From Campylobacter hominis ATCC BAA-381 (GTDB taxonomy: Bacteria > Campylobacterota > Campylobacteria > Campylobacterales > Campylobacteraceae), in the NCBI RefSeq assembly GCF_000017585.1, contig NC_009714.1, positions 1,644,663 to 1,708,662 on the forward strand: 64,000 nucleotides of DNA. The letters run 5' to 3'. Every line of letters begins with the position of its first letter. The stretch's first letter is position 1. Of this stretch, positions 9,483 to 17,805 are shown piece by piece. The notes beneath the pieces were generated by a model. The model ran no database searches. It had not been told where the DNA came from and worked only from the letters and a program-made list of their open reading frames with translations. Both the position numbers and the translations under genes were made by a program.

Positions 9483-10973
9483 ATGAGCCTTTGGAGTTAT
9501 GCGGCAATCGCCATATATTTTGGAATTTTGATTGTTATAGGAAGATATTATTATAATAAAAACGCAAATATGAGCGAATATTTGCTTGACAACCGAAAAT
9601 TAAGTCCGCTTGTTACCGCGCTTTCTGCAGGAGCTTCCGATATGAGCGGCTGGATGCTTCTTGGAATGCCCGGAGCTATTTATGCAACAGGAATTTGCAG
9701 TATTTGGATTGCCATCGGACTTACAATCGGAGCTTGGGCAAATTATAAATTTTTAGCCAAAAGACTTCGCGTTTATACGGAAGTTGCGAGCGATAGTATA
9801 ACAATTCCGGATTTTTTGGAAAATCGTTTCAAAGACCGCACAAAGACACTTCGCATAATCTCAGGTCTTTTGATTTTGGTATTTTTTACAGTTTATGTAA
9901 GCAGCGGAATGATTGCAGGCGGAAAAACCTTTAATAGTTTTTTTGGCCTTGATTTTGCCGCAGGCGCTATTTTAACCTTGGCAATTGTAGTTTTTTACAC
10001 ATTTTTCGGCGGTTTTAAAGCAGTCTGTATAACGGATGCGCTTCAAGGAACTTTGATGTTTCTGGTGCTTATTTTGATACCTATAGTTTCATATTTAGCT
10101 TTAAATATTCCAAGCGACAGCTCATTTTTTAACGAAGTTGCTAAATTTGATAACAATCATCTTGATATTTTTTACAATCAATCATTTTTAGGAATTGTAG
10201 GACTTCTTGCATGGGGTTTCGGATACTTCGGACAACCTCACATTATCGTGCGATTTATGGCAATACGAAGTTCGGCTGAACTTGAAAGCGCAAGGAAAAT
10301 AGGAATTTCATGGATGGCTCTGGGACTGCTTGGCGCAGTTTTGAGCGGTTTGATAGGTTTTGTATATTTCAACCAAACAGGAGCGCCTTTAAAAGACGCT
10401 GAAACCGTATTTTTGGATCTGGGCAAAATTTTATTTCACCCGTTTATTGTCGGAATCATTATTTCAGCAGTTTTAGCTGCTATTATGAGCACGATTTCAG
10501 GACAACTTTTAGTTAGCGCAAGTTCTGTTACAAATGATTTTATTTTCGCATTTTATAAAAAAGATGTAAGTCCTAAAACGCAAACCTTAATCTCTCGCTT
10601 TGCTGTTGTCGTAGTAGCCGTAGTCGCCACAATTTTAGCGTTTCTTTCAAACGATACGGTTTTAAATGTCGTTGGAAATGCATGGGCCGGATTTGGCGCA
10701 AGTTTCGGACCTGTGTTGCTTTTTTCTCTGTATTCCAAAAAAATGTCCGCACTTTCAGCTTTAGTTGGAATGCTGGTTGGCGGAATAAGTGTAATTGCAT
10801 GGATTGGTTTCGGACTTTCAAGCGTGGTTTATGAGCTTTTGCCAGGATTTGTATTTTCAAGTTTGGCGATATTTTTAGTAAATAAATACAATGTGGTTTT
10901 GGATAAAATGGCGGACGAACCGAAAAGTGCCGAAATTTCAGCTGAATTTGAAAAAATGAAAGGCAAAATTTGA
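9483..10973 (+). CDS. putP: Sodium/proline symporter
   Basis: 496-aa sodium:solute symporter (SSS family) with about 13 transmembrane helices, expected to import proline using the sodium gradient. Family signatures include LSAGASDMSGWMLLG near the N-terminus, GWGFGYFGQPHI-like residues (AWGFGYFGQPHIIVRF) and the MSTISGQLLVSAS segment. Proline is an important carbon and nitrogen source for asaccharolytic campylobacters. The gene begins one base after nrdA and its stop overlaps the next gene's TTG start (TTGA), so the three probably form one transcript. Proline specificity is inferred from similarity. Confidence 0.93.
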   Translation: MSLWSYAAIAIYFGILIVIGRYYYNKNANMSEYLLDNRKLSPLVTALSAGASDMSGWMLLGMPGAIYATGICSIWIAIGLTIGAWANYKFLAKRLRVYTEVASDSITIPDFLENRFKDRTKTLRIISGLLILVFFTVYVSSGMIAGGKTFNSFFGLDFAAGAILTLAIVVFYTFFGGFKAVCITDALQGTLMFLVLILIPIVSYLALNIPSDSSFFNEVAKFDNNHLDIFYNQSFLGIVGLLAWGFGYFGQPHIIVRFMAIRSSAELESARKIGISWMALGLLGAVLSGLIGFVYFNQTGAPLKDAETVFLDLGKILFHPFIVGIIISAVLAAIMSTISGQLLVSASSVTNDFIFAFYKKDVSPKTQTLISRFAVVVVAVVATILAFLSNDTVLNVVGNAWAGFGASFGPVLLFSLYSKKMSALSALVGMLVGGISVIAWIGFGLSSVVYELLPGFVFSSLAIFLVNKYNVVLDKMADEPKSAEISAEFEKMKGKI

Positions 10974-12208
10974 GCGAAAAAATAAAATGCCCTAAATGTG
11001 GAGCACAAATCGATATAAATGAAATTGTAGAACAAAATTTAAAGCAGGAATTTAACGCAAAATTTTTGGCTTTAAAAGCCAAATTCGATGAAAAATCCGC
11101 AAAATTTGATGAAAATTTTAAAAATGCCGTTGCTGCGGAAATTGCTAAACAAACTCAAATTTTAAATGCAAAAAACGCGCAGGATGCAAAAAATTTAGAA
11201 CAAAGTTTAAAAGCAAAAATTGAAGCTGAAAATTTAGCTAAAAATGAAATTTTAAAACGCGAACTGAATGAAAAATCACAAAAAATAAATGAATTAAATA
11301 AAATCGCCGCCGAAAACGAAGTTTTAAAACGCCAAAATAGTGAAATTGAAACTAAAATACAGCTTGAAAGTGAGAAAAAAATAAACGAAATTCTTAACGT
11401 TGAAAGAGAAAAAATTTCAAAACAAATCAGTGAAGAAAATGAGCTTAAAATGCGTGAAAAAGATGAACAAATAAGCTCAATGCAAAAGCAAATCTTTGAA
11501 CTTAGCAGAAAAGCTGAAATCGGCTCTCAACAAGCGCAAGGTGAAGTACAGGAAATTGCCATTGAAGATATTTTAAAAGAAAAATTTCGCTATGATGAAA
11601 TCATCCCAGTGCCAAAAGGTGTAAATGGTGCCGATTGTGAACAAATCATTATTGCTGACGATTTCAGCAAATGCGGCAAAATTTTATATGAAAGCAAGCG
11701 AACGCAAAGCTTTGGCGGCGACTGGATAGAAAAATTTAAAAAAGATATGACGGAAGCTAAAGCGGACGCAGGAATTTTAGTAACCAAAACCTTGCCGAAA
11801 GGCGTAAGCAATATTAATTTTATAGAAGGCGTATGGGTTTGCTCGTTTTCAGATTTTAAATGGCTTTGCGAAGTTGTGCGCCAAAATTTAATAGAGATAA
11901 ATTACGTAAAAAAAGCCGGTCAAAATGTCGAAACAAAAATGGGTTTGGTGTACAACTACTTAATTTCAAATGAATTTAGAGCGCAAATGGAAAATATCGT
12001 TCACGCATTTATAGACTTGCAAGATAGTCTTACAAAAGAGCAAAATGCGATGAAAAAGATTTGGAAAAGCCGCGAACTCAGCATAGAAAAGGCTCGCGAT
12101 AATGCAATTGCAATGCATGCAAAATTAAGAACTATCGCAGGAGCTGAAATAAGCGATATAGATGAAATTTTACTGGAAAATGTCGTAGCAATTGAAAATA
12201 AAGAGTGA
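10970..12208 (+). CDS. DUF2130 domain protein with zinc ribbon and coiled coil
   Basis: 412 aa of unknown function. The N-terminus has a CPKCG zinc-ribbon half, followed by a long charged coiled coil (about residues 20-190, rich in K, E, N and Q), then the conserved DUF2130 region (about 200-390; includes KCGKILYESKRTQSFGGDW and DAGILVTKTLPKG). The region resembles a nuclease-like fold, which is inference only. It starts at TTG overlapping the putP stop by 4 nt. It is the last gene before the attachment-site scar. Confidence 0.82.
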   Translation: MSEKIKCPKCGAQIDINEIVEQNLKQEFNAKFLALKAKFDEKSAKFDENFKNAVAAEIAKQTQILNAKNAQDAKNLEQSLKAKIEAENLAKNEILKRELNEKSQKINELNKIAAENEVLKRQNSEIETKIQLESEKKINEILNVEREKISKQISEENELKMREKDEQISSMQKQIFELSRKAEIGSQQAQGEVQEIAIEDILKEKFRYDEIIPVPKGVNGADCEQIIIADDFSKCGKILYESKRTQSFGGDWIEKFKKDMTEAKADAGILVTKTLPKGVSNINFIEGVWVCSFSDFKWLCEVVRQNLIEINYVKKAGQNVETKMGLVYNYLISNEFRAQMENIVHAFIDLQDSLTKEQNAMKKIWKSRELSIEKARDNAIAMHAKLRTIAGAEISDIDEILLENVVAIENKE

Positions 12209-12341
12209 ACTTTATAAATTTTATAAATAAGCGCATATATTTTAATGAACCGAATTTTGTTAAAATTTAACTTAGTTTAGTAGAGAAATTTAAAGTGTAA
12301 TTGTAAAATGCCTTATTTATGGAATGTAAAATAATAAAAAA

Positions 12342-12573
12342 GACACCAAAAAACATTTTATCTAACTTTTTTAAACTTTTGATTACTTTTGATTACTTTG
12401 GATATCAAGTGTCGATTTTATGGAAGTTTGCTTTGATTACTTTTGATTAATTTTGATTACTTTTTCAAACTGTTGGTTGCAGAGGATGGATTTGAATTGA
12501 GCTGTTTAAAATGCGCTATATAACAATTTTAAATGATTATAAAATTAAAAAGGCACCAAAAAAGACACCAAAA
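12342..12573. repeat. Attachment-site-like scar: tRNA 3' end between arm-type direct repeats
   Basis: At 12474-12496, read on the minus strand, lies a 23-nt tRNA 3' end (T loop TTCAAATCC, acceptor strand, terminal CCA) with no matching 5' half, so it is not a functional tRNA gene. On one side are five copies of the decamer TTTTGATTAC or one-base variants, at 12377, 12387, 12431, 12441 and 12451, in two blocks in exact 10-bp register. GACACCAAAAAA occurs at 12342-12353; GGCACCAAAAAA and GACACCAAAA follow at 12552-12573 on the other side. This resembles the core and arm sites of a tyrosine recombinase attachment site. No integrase gene remains nearby. Confidence 0.55.
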
Positions 12574-12892
12574 TAAAAATGCTAAAATATTTTTTTGTAA
12601 AATTATTCGCTATCACTAAAATAAAGATGACGCATTTTTTTAGTATGGTTAATCCGTCTCTGCATTTTGCATTTTCAGTTACCCATTTTTTTAAAATATC
12701 AAAATCTTTTATGATTTCCAAATTTAAATATTTATCTACAAAATCGTCATAAAAGACACATCTTAAATTTTCTCTGAAATCACAATATTCATCCGTATTT
12801 TTGTATTCCTGCTCCATAAATAAACGTGGCGGATATAAACTCGAACTCACTAAATAATCGCTTATATCGATTTCAGGTGTATTATCATCCAT
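12545..12892 (-). CDS. Small hypothetical protein, C-terminus possibly frameshifted
   Basis: 115 aa, acidic N-terminal half (MDDNTPEIDISDYL), no known domain. The hydrophobic last 30 residues are read through the att-like repeats and look out of frame. One more A in the A7 run at 12635-12641 would give LKKMRHLYFSDSE and a stop, a more natural ending. It sits directly downstream of an ADP-ribosyltransferase-like remnant, so an immunity protein is one guess. Function unknown. Confidence 0.45.
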   Translation of the reverse strand: MDDNTPEIDISDYLVSSSLYPPRLFMEQEYKNTDEYCDFRENLRCVFYDDFVDKYLNLEIIKDFDILKKWVTENAKCRDGLTILKKCVIFILVIANNFTKKYFSIFILVSFLVPF

Positions 12893-12911
12893 TTTTTACC
12901 GCCTTTATCTA

Positions 12912-13034
12912 TTAATTTTTTATATTTAAAACTTCAAACATTATACCGTTTTTCAGTAAAATTTCACTTTCCTGTGTATTATGTGAAATTTCAGAAATAT
13001 CTATTTCATTTCCTTTTGTAATAAGTTTTAAAGA
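12912..13034 (-). pseudogene. C-terminal remnant of an ADP-ribosyltransferase-like protein
   Basis: About 40 codons, open but without a start and closed upstream by stops. The segment ISEISHNTQESEILLKNG followed by IMFEVLNIK resembles the end of VIP2/MuF-type ADP-ribosyltransferases, where an S-x(n)-E-x-E-V/I-L-(F)-P-x-G-T-x-F-x-V pattern carries the catalytic glutamates. Here E-S-E precedes ILLKNG. The rest of the gene is gone. Similarity is by pattern only. The rest of 12893-13191 shows no gene; CTCATTTTATAATGAG near 13153 is a small palindrome. Confidence 0.35.
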
Positions 13035-13191
13035 TTATTATATAATTATTGTTTAATGATATTGCGAAATAATGTATATATAATTATTTGTTTTTAAAAT
13101 TTTTCATGAGAATTTTACAGCATTTTCAAAAACCGGCTTTTCTAAACCATCTCATTTTATAATGAGTTTATCGAAATAAAATCTAATTTTT

Positions 13192-14079
13192 CTACATTTG
13201 ATTAAAAATTTCCATCATAATTTTTAAATTTTGCTCAAATTTTGCATTTTTACTCTTTTGTTCGCGTGAATTTTTACTCTCAGCTTTTAAAATTTCACTG
13301 TTTTCAACGGCGATTAAAATTTTATCTTTTTTAAGATATAGCGAAATTTCGCATATAAAATTTTCAAGCAAAATATTTAATTTAGATGCAATTTTATTAA
13401 AAACAGAAACTGCTTTTTGTTCATCGTTTGAATAAATTTCAAAGACATCATTTACACTTTTTAACATTTTCAGATTTGTAACGGCAAAATTTCCTTTTGT
13501 TTTTATAATCATTTCAAAATTAAAATTTTTTCCTTTAAACTCGCCCAAAAAGCCGTTAAATACGATATCAGCATTATTTACAGCGGGCAAAATTTTACTT
13601 GCAACGGAGAAAAATTTATAAACGCCGAAATAGGCTTTTTCTTTTTTATAATTTCGTATTAAGACAGCATCGCCGAATTTCACGCTTCCTGTGCCGAATT
13701 CGCCGGAAAAATGTTTGTTGGATTCCAAAATATTTGCCGCACCTTTAAATTCGCTGAAATCATCAAAATCTTCAATAAAAAATCCACCGAAAGGTTGAAA
13801 TAAAAGTCCTAAATTTCCAGCAACCGAAGTTAAAAATTCATTGTCGAAATTTTCATTCATTTTAGCTTCAAAATCTTTACAAACCGCATTTTTGGCGACA
13901 AAAAGTAAAACAATTAAAGTACAAAAAATAAGCAAAACAACTAAAGTGTTTTTAAAACCGCCGACTAAAAAGAACAAAATCAAAGCAAAAATAAGTAAAA
14001 AAATATATAAATTCATAAGTTTTTTCTCTTTTGTTTCAAGCAGCTTTTTTGCCTTCATCTCATAACCGGTTAAGCTCAT
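13192..14079 (-). CDS. DUF3137-like membrane protein, fourth of a tandem set
   Basis: 295 aa from the ATG at 14079, preferred over 14118 because GGAGGTGAAG lies just before it; the start overlaps the upstream gene by 20 nt. The N-terminus MSLTGYEMKAKKLL is followed by two closely spaced membrane helices (about 25-65), then a soluble domain with FGDAVLIRNYKKEK, AYFGVYKFFSV and VFEIYSNDEQKAVSVF, matching equivalent positions of its three neighbours. It is the most divergent of the four and lacks the LxPxFME motif. Probably cotranscribed from lemA. Function unknown. Confidence 0.75.
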   Translation of the reverse strand: MSLTGYEMKAKKLLETKEKKLMNLYIFLLIFALILFFLVGGFKNTLVVLLIFCTLIVLLFVAKNAVCKDFEAKMNENFDNEFLTSVAGNLGLLFQPFGGFFIEDFDDFSEFKGAANILESNKHFSGEFGTGSVKFGDAVLIRNYKKEKAYFGVYKFFSVASKILPAVNNADIVFNGFLGEFKGKNFNFEMIIKTKGNFAVTNLKMLKSVNDVFEIYSNDEQKAVSVFNKIASKLNILLENFICEISLYLKKDKILIAVENSEILKAESKNSREQKSKNAKFEQNLKIMMEIFNQM

Positions 14080-15037
14080 CTTCACCTCCGTAAATCCAAA
14101 TTTTTTTATTGAGTTCAAGCGTTTTTATTATGCCTATGACAGCCAGAATTTCGCGCTTGATTTCGTTGATATTTTTCCTGTTATTCACGCTTTTTAACAT
14201 ATTCGGTTCGAAACTATCGCGGTTTTGATTGAAAAACATAAACACGCGATCATTTTTAAAACTCATTCTAAAATCATGTCTTGCAAATTTTGCGATTTTT
14301 GTCAAATTTTCCATAAATTTTGGCGTTAAAATGTAATTTGCATTTATCTTATCGTCCGTAAAAACATCGAAAATTTTATTAAAATCCGTATTATCCATCT
14401 TTATTTTTTTAAGTTTGAAATTTTGAAAATTTATAAGCTTTTTTGAAAAAATGCGTGTATTCGAGTTTATCGCGCGATTAAAATTCGCTTCAAAAAACAG
14501 CCCGTAAAGAAGGCGCTTTTTTCGCAACGAAAAATTATACCCGAAAAACAGATCTTTAAGAAAATTATATTTCATATCGCTAAGAACGATATCGCTTAAG
14601 CTAAAACGCACATTTGAAGCTGTGCCTCTTATAAAATCATTTCCTTCCTGTACGTCAAATCCGCTGCTAAAAAGCTCACTATAAATTAAATTTAGCGCGT
14701 GCACGTGACCGTATTTTTCATATTTGAAACCAAGCTGCTTTATAAACGGTTTTAAAACAGCGTCTTTATAAGCGCTGCGAAAATCGCGCAAATCATAACT
14801 TATAGTGTCGACTGAAAATTTAAAATATCCGTGCACAATGATATAAGCTACGATACAAACCACGTAAAACATAATATTATTATCGCTCGTAAAATCCAGC
14901 TCTTCTTTGCTGATAGTGTAAAAATATACACAAAACCGTAAAAACCAATATATTAAAATAGCTGAAACAGTGATATAAGCAGCAAATTTCAAAACCAAAT
15001 TTTTACGACGTTTTTCAAGCTTCAAAATTTCACTCAT
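14060..15037 (-). CDS. DUF3137-like membrane protein, third of a tandem set
   Basis: 325 aa from the ATG at 15037, two bases after the upstream stop; the start at 15052 would lie inside the preceding gene. It opens MSEILKLEKRRKN, has two helices (about 20-80), and carries the shared soluble core: KPFIKQLGFKYEKYGHV, ISLSDIVLSDMK-like residues (FSLSDIVLSDMK), KKIKMDNTDFNKIFDVF, TDDKINANYILTPKFME and a C-terminal TLELNKKIW. These patterns recur in the two upstream paralogues. Probable envelope protein; role unknown. Confidence 0.8.
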   Translation of the reverse strand: MSEILKLEKRRKNLVLKFAAYITVSAILIYWFLRFCVYFYTISKEELDFTSDNNIMFYVVCIVAYIIVHGYFKFSVDTISYDLRDFRSAYKDAVLKPFIKQLGFKYEKYGHVHALNLIYSELFSSGFDVQEGNDFIRGTASNVRFSLSDIVLSDMKYNFLKDLFFGYNFSLRKKRLLYGLFFEANFNRAINSNTRIFSKKLINFQNFKLKKIKMDNTDFNKIFDVFTDDKINANYILTPKFMENLTKIAKFARHDFRMSFKNDRVFMFFNQNRDSFEPNMLKSVNNRKNINEIKREILAVIGIIKTLELNKKIWIYGGEDELNRL

Positions 15038-15039
15038 TT

Positions 15040-15987
15040 TCAGGCTATCCATATTTTCGTATTTAATCCTAAAATTTTAACAATATCTAAAAATGCGTTC
15101 AGATCTTTTTTTATCGTTTTATCAAGATTATTTGTAATGACTTTTTTATCTACATCGGGCTCGAAACTGTCATATTCTCTATCAACTCGTATAAAAATTT
15201 TAGTACCTATAAAACTTATCGCGATGTCCGATTTCATCTGCTTTTTTAAAAGTAAAATTTTTTCCATTAAACTTGGAGATAAAATATACATCGCGTTTTG
15301 TAAATCATCGCTAAATACAAAAAATTCTCTATTAAACTCCGTGTTATCCATATTTATTTTATTCAATCCTTCAGTTCCGGCACTACTTGGATTTGAAACT
15401 ACCAAAGTATGAGAGTTTATTCGCTTAAAAAAATCTGCTACAAAAAAAATACCTTTAAAAAGTGTATCTTTTACATGATAATCATATCCGTCGCTTCTGC
15501 CAAGCATCCAGTTGAAAATTTCATCGTTTTCTCCATTTCGCGTACTTTCATCCTGCAGAATCAAATCGGAAAATTCAAAATGCACGCCGTCAATATCGCC
15601 TGAAATTTTATCATTTCCGTTTTGAAATGAAAAACTTGGAAATATGCGAGACGTTATAATGTCAGTGGCATTTACAAATCCCCAAACGTCATATTTAAAA
15701 CCAAGTTTTTTGACATACGGCGCGATATACATATTTTTATATTTATCTCTAAATTCTTTACTTCCTTTTTCTTTTAAATTTTTAAAAGTAACACTGTAAA
15801 AAATATAAAAGACTCCTATAAAAGCTAAAAAATACATAAAAGCAATGCCTTTGCGCGAGTCAAAAAATATTGGAAGAATACACTGAAAAGACAAAATTCC
15901 GCCACTAAACGCCGCTAAAATACGATAAATTTTATATTTTGCAATTATGGATTTTCTAAGTTTTTCAAGTTTTAAAATTTCATCCAT
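15040..15987 (-). CDS. DUF3137-like membrane protein, second of a tandem set
   Basis: 315 aa from ATG 15987, overlapping the upstream stop; an earlier ATG at 16014 lies inside that gene. It opens MDEILKLEKLRKS, nearly the same as its downstream paralogue, and has two helices (about 20-75). The shared core is clear: APYVKKLGFKYDVWGFV, FEFSDLILQDES, KGIFFVADFFKRINSHTLVV, KINMDNTEFNREFFVFSDD, YILSPSLME and SFIGTKIFIRVDREYDSFEP. This and the 14060 gene look like the most recent duplicates. Function unknown. Confidence 0.82.
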   Translation of the reverse strand: MDEILKLEKLRKSIIAKYKIYRILAAFSGGILSFQCILPIFFDSRKGIAFMYFLAFIGVFYIFYSVTFKNLKEKGSKEFRDKYKNMYIAPYVKKLGFKYDVWGFVNATDIITSRIFPSFSFQNGNDKISGDIDGVHFEFSDLILQDESTRNGENDEIFNWMLGRSDGYDYHVKDTLFKGIFFVADFFKRINSHTLVVSNPSSAGTEGLNKINMDNTEFNREFFVFSDDLQNAMYILSPSLMEKILLLKKQMKSDIAISFIGTKIFIRVDREYDSFEPDVDKKVITNNLDKTIKKDLNAFLDIVKILGLNTKIWIA

Positions 15988-17020
15988 TTTCGGCTTCCGT
16001 TTTAAAAATTTCAAGATTTAATTTTAAATCTTTTATAATATTGAAAAACACTTCAAGGCTGAATTTATAAGTGGCGTAAATAGTACTGATATCGGTAAGC
16101 TTTGTATCCAAATTGATTTCAAAATTATCTTCTTTGTTATCAATGAAAATATAAATTTTATTGCCGACAAAAGCCGCATCGATATAATAACTTACATTAT
16201 TGGAAAGCCATAAAAAACGTTCCATAAAATTTGGGCTTAACAGATAAAAAGCGTTTATTTCATCGTTTGTATAAATTTTAAAACGATTGTTAAAATCCAT
16301 GTTGTCTATTTTTATACGCTTTCCGACAGGTTTTGCATAATCTGAGTTTGCCACAATCGTATGAGAAGTGAAATTTTTATAAAAATCCGCAATAAAAACG
16401 ATACCTTTAAAAATAGTAACCTGTTTTGTATTGCGTCCTTCTCTTCTAATCTCGGTATAACTTACATCGCTCATTTTAAATTTTACACCGTCAATTTTAC
16501 CGCTTATTAAATCGTTTCCGTCAAAAGTTCCGCCGTTCAGTTTAAAAACTCTGGCTTTGCTGAATTCGTTTTCGCTGATATGCATATGCGGAATATAAAC
16601 AAAATGCGGATTTATATCTTTTATTATTTTTGAAACGACTTCAGCTTTAAATTTTGACCTGATACTACGCGTAATTGCATCTTTGCGCCAATTGTAAAAA
16701 GCAAATGCGCCAAATAAAATAAAACTTGTATACTCGCCGACATGATCCGATTTACTATTTAAAATCAACCATATAATAAATGAACCGAAAACAATTAAAC
16801 AAAATAATTTTAATTTTGCAATTTTCGCATTTACTCTTTGGCGCTCTTTTTCTAAAAGTGCAAGGCTGATTGATGAAATTCCTGCAAATTTCGGTGAGTT
16901 TTCATCTATTTTAGAGTTTTTTGATAAATTTTTAAAATTTTGAGATTGATTAAAATTTGGTGAATTTTGATTTGTAAAATTTTGTGAGCTTTGAACGTTT
17001 CCCAAATTTTGCTCATTCAT
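15980..17020 (-). CDS. DUF3137-like membrane protein, first of a tandem set, with N/Q-rich head
   Basis: 346 aa. Residues 1-45 are an asparagine/glutamine-rich, probably disordered head (MNEQNLGNVQSSQNF and following) absent from the other copies. After LALLEKERQRVNAKI come two membrane helices (about 68-110), then the best-conserved DUF3137-like core: GNDLISGKIDGVKFKMSDV, FKGIVFIADFYKNFTSHT, KIDNMDFNNRFKIYTNDE and YLLSPNFMERF. Its ATG overlaps the stop of a small membrane ORF as ATGA, so translation is coupled. DUF3137 genes are known neighbours of lemA. Function unknown. Confidence 0.85.
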   Translation of the reverse strand: MNEQNLGNVQSSQNFTNQNSPNFNQSQNFKNLSKNSKIDENSPKFAGISSISLALLEKERQRVNAKIAKLKLFCLIVFGSFIIWLILNSKSDHVGEYTSFILFGAFAFYNWRKDAITRSIRSKFKAEVVSKIIKDINPHFVYIPHMHISENEFSKARVFKLNGGTFDGNDLISGKIDGVKFKMSDVSYTEIRREGRNTKQVTIFKGIVFIADFYKNFTSHTIVANSDYAKPVGKRIKIDNMDFNNRFKIYTNDEINAFYLLSPNFMERFLWLSNNVSYYIDAAFVGNKIYIFIDNKEDNFEINLDTKLTDISTIYATYKFSLEVFFNIIKDLKLNLEIFKTEAENG

Positions 17021-17175
17021 TTTTTACCTTTAAAAATTCGCCACACACTTACTCCAAAAACTATAAAAAACGAAGTGGTGGCGATCATAAAACCTGTTAT
17101 ATCGTGCTCTTTCCACATTTTATAAGATAGAAAAAGCACGAAAACAGATCCAAGTAAAAACAGATAATTTTTCAA
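17017..17175 (-). CDS. Small membrane protein between lemA and the DUF3137-like genes
   Basis: 52 codons from a TTG four bases after the lemA stop to a TGA that overlaps the next ATG (ATGA). The peptide KNYLFLLGSVFVLFLSYK then MWKEHDITGFMIATT and SFFIVFGVSVWRIFKGKK predicts two transmembrane helices with a basic end. The spacing on both sides, the absence of another gene in this 160-bp gap and the helix pattern support real translation. No family recognised. Confidence 0.55.
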   Translation of the reverse strand: MKNYLFLLGSVFVLFLSYKMWKEHDITGFMIATTSFFIVFGVSVWRIFKGKK

Positions 17176-17179
17176 AATT

Positions 17180-17743
17180 CTACTTTTTGAAAAGTTCGCT
17201 CACATTTGGCGTAGTTTTTTCACTATCGCTCGCTTCGAAAAATTCACGTTTTTCAAAGTTAAAGAGCGAAGCTACAATGTTTGTAGGAAACATTTCGCAA
17301 GCATTGTTATAATCCATAACGCTTGAGTTGTATGCGCGTCTTGCCGCACTTAATTGTTCCTCGACTTCAGTCAAAGTCCTTTGTAAATGAAGCACGTTTT
17401 CATTAGCTTTTAGATTTGGATATGCCTCAACCGCTACAAAAATTCCTCCAAGCAATTTTGAAATTTGATTGTTCAGCTCGAATTTTTCTCCGTTATTTTT
17501 AGCAGCCATTGCCAAATTTCGAAGTTCCGTAACCTTTTGTAAGGTTTCTTTTTCGTGAATTAGATACTCTTTTACGGCAGCTACAAGATTTGGAATAAGA
17601 TCATATCGCTTTTTTAACTGTGTATCAACGCCTGCTGAAATATTGCTTACTTGATTTTTCTTTGCTACAAGAGTATTATAAATACTGATGATTGCTACAA
17701 TCACGATAACTAAAATAATCACAATGATTAAAAATGTATTCAT
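17180..17743 (-). CDS. lemA: LemA family protein
   Basis: 187 aa. One N-terminal membrane helix (about residues 3-25), then the LemA helical domain with the signature VDTQLKKRYDLIPNLVAAVK, HEKETLQKVTELRN, EAYPNLKANENVLHLQ and AARRAYNSSVMDYN. The topology (short outside N-terminus, soluble helical bundle) is typical; the molecular role of LemA is poorly known, with proposed envelope functions. It is the first gene of a minus-strand run that continues into the small membrane ORF and four DUF3137-like genes. Confidence 0.93.
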   Translation of the reverse strand: MNTFLIIVIILVIVIVAIISIYNTLVAKKNQVSNISAGVDTQLKKRYDLIPNLVAAVKEYLIHEKETLQKVTELRNLAMAAKNNGEKFELNNQISKLLGGIFVAVEAYPNLKANENVLHLQRTLTEVEEQLSAARRAYNSSVMDYNNACEMFPTNIVASLFNFEKREFFEASDSEKTTPNVSELFKK

Positions 17744-17805
17744 TTTTATCCTTTTACTTTAAAATTTCATATGTTTTAAAAATCTGCACGTCATTTTAAA
17801 TTCCG

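Noticed and set aside
10573-11082. 169-codon minus-strand open frame across putP and the DUF2130 gene
   Set aside because: It lies antisense to two clear genes, crosses their junction, and has no family features.
12361-12470. CRISPR-like array in the TTTTGATTAC repeats
   Set aside because: Units are 10 bp, directly adjacent and without unique spacers.
12474-12520. Complete tRNA gene
   Set aside because: Only the 3' T-loop and acceptor part is present; no cloverleaf can be formed upstream.
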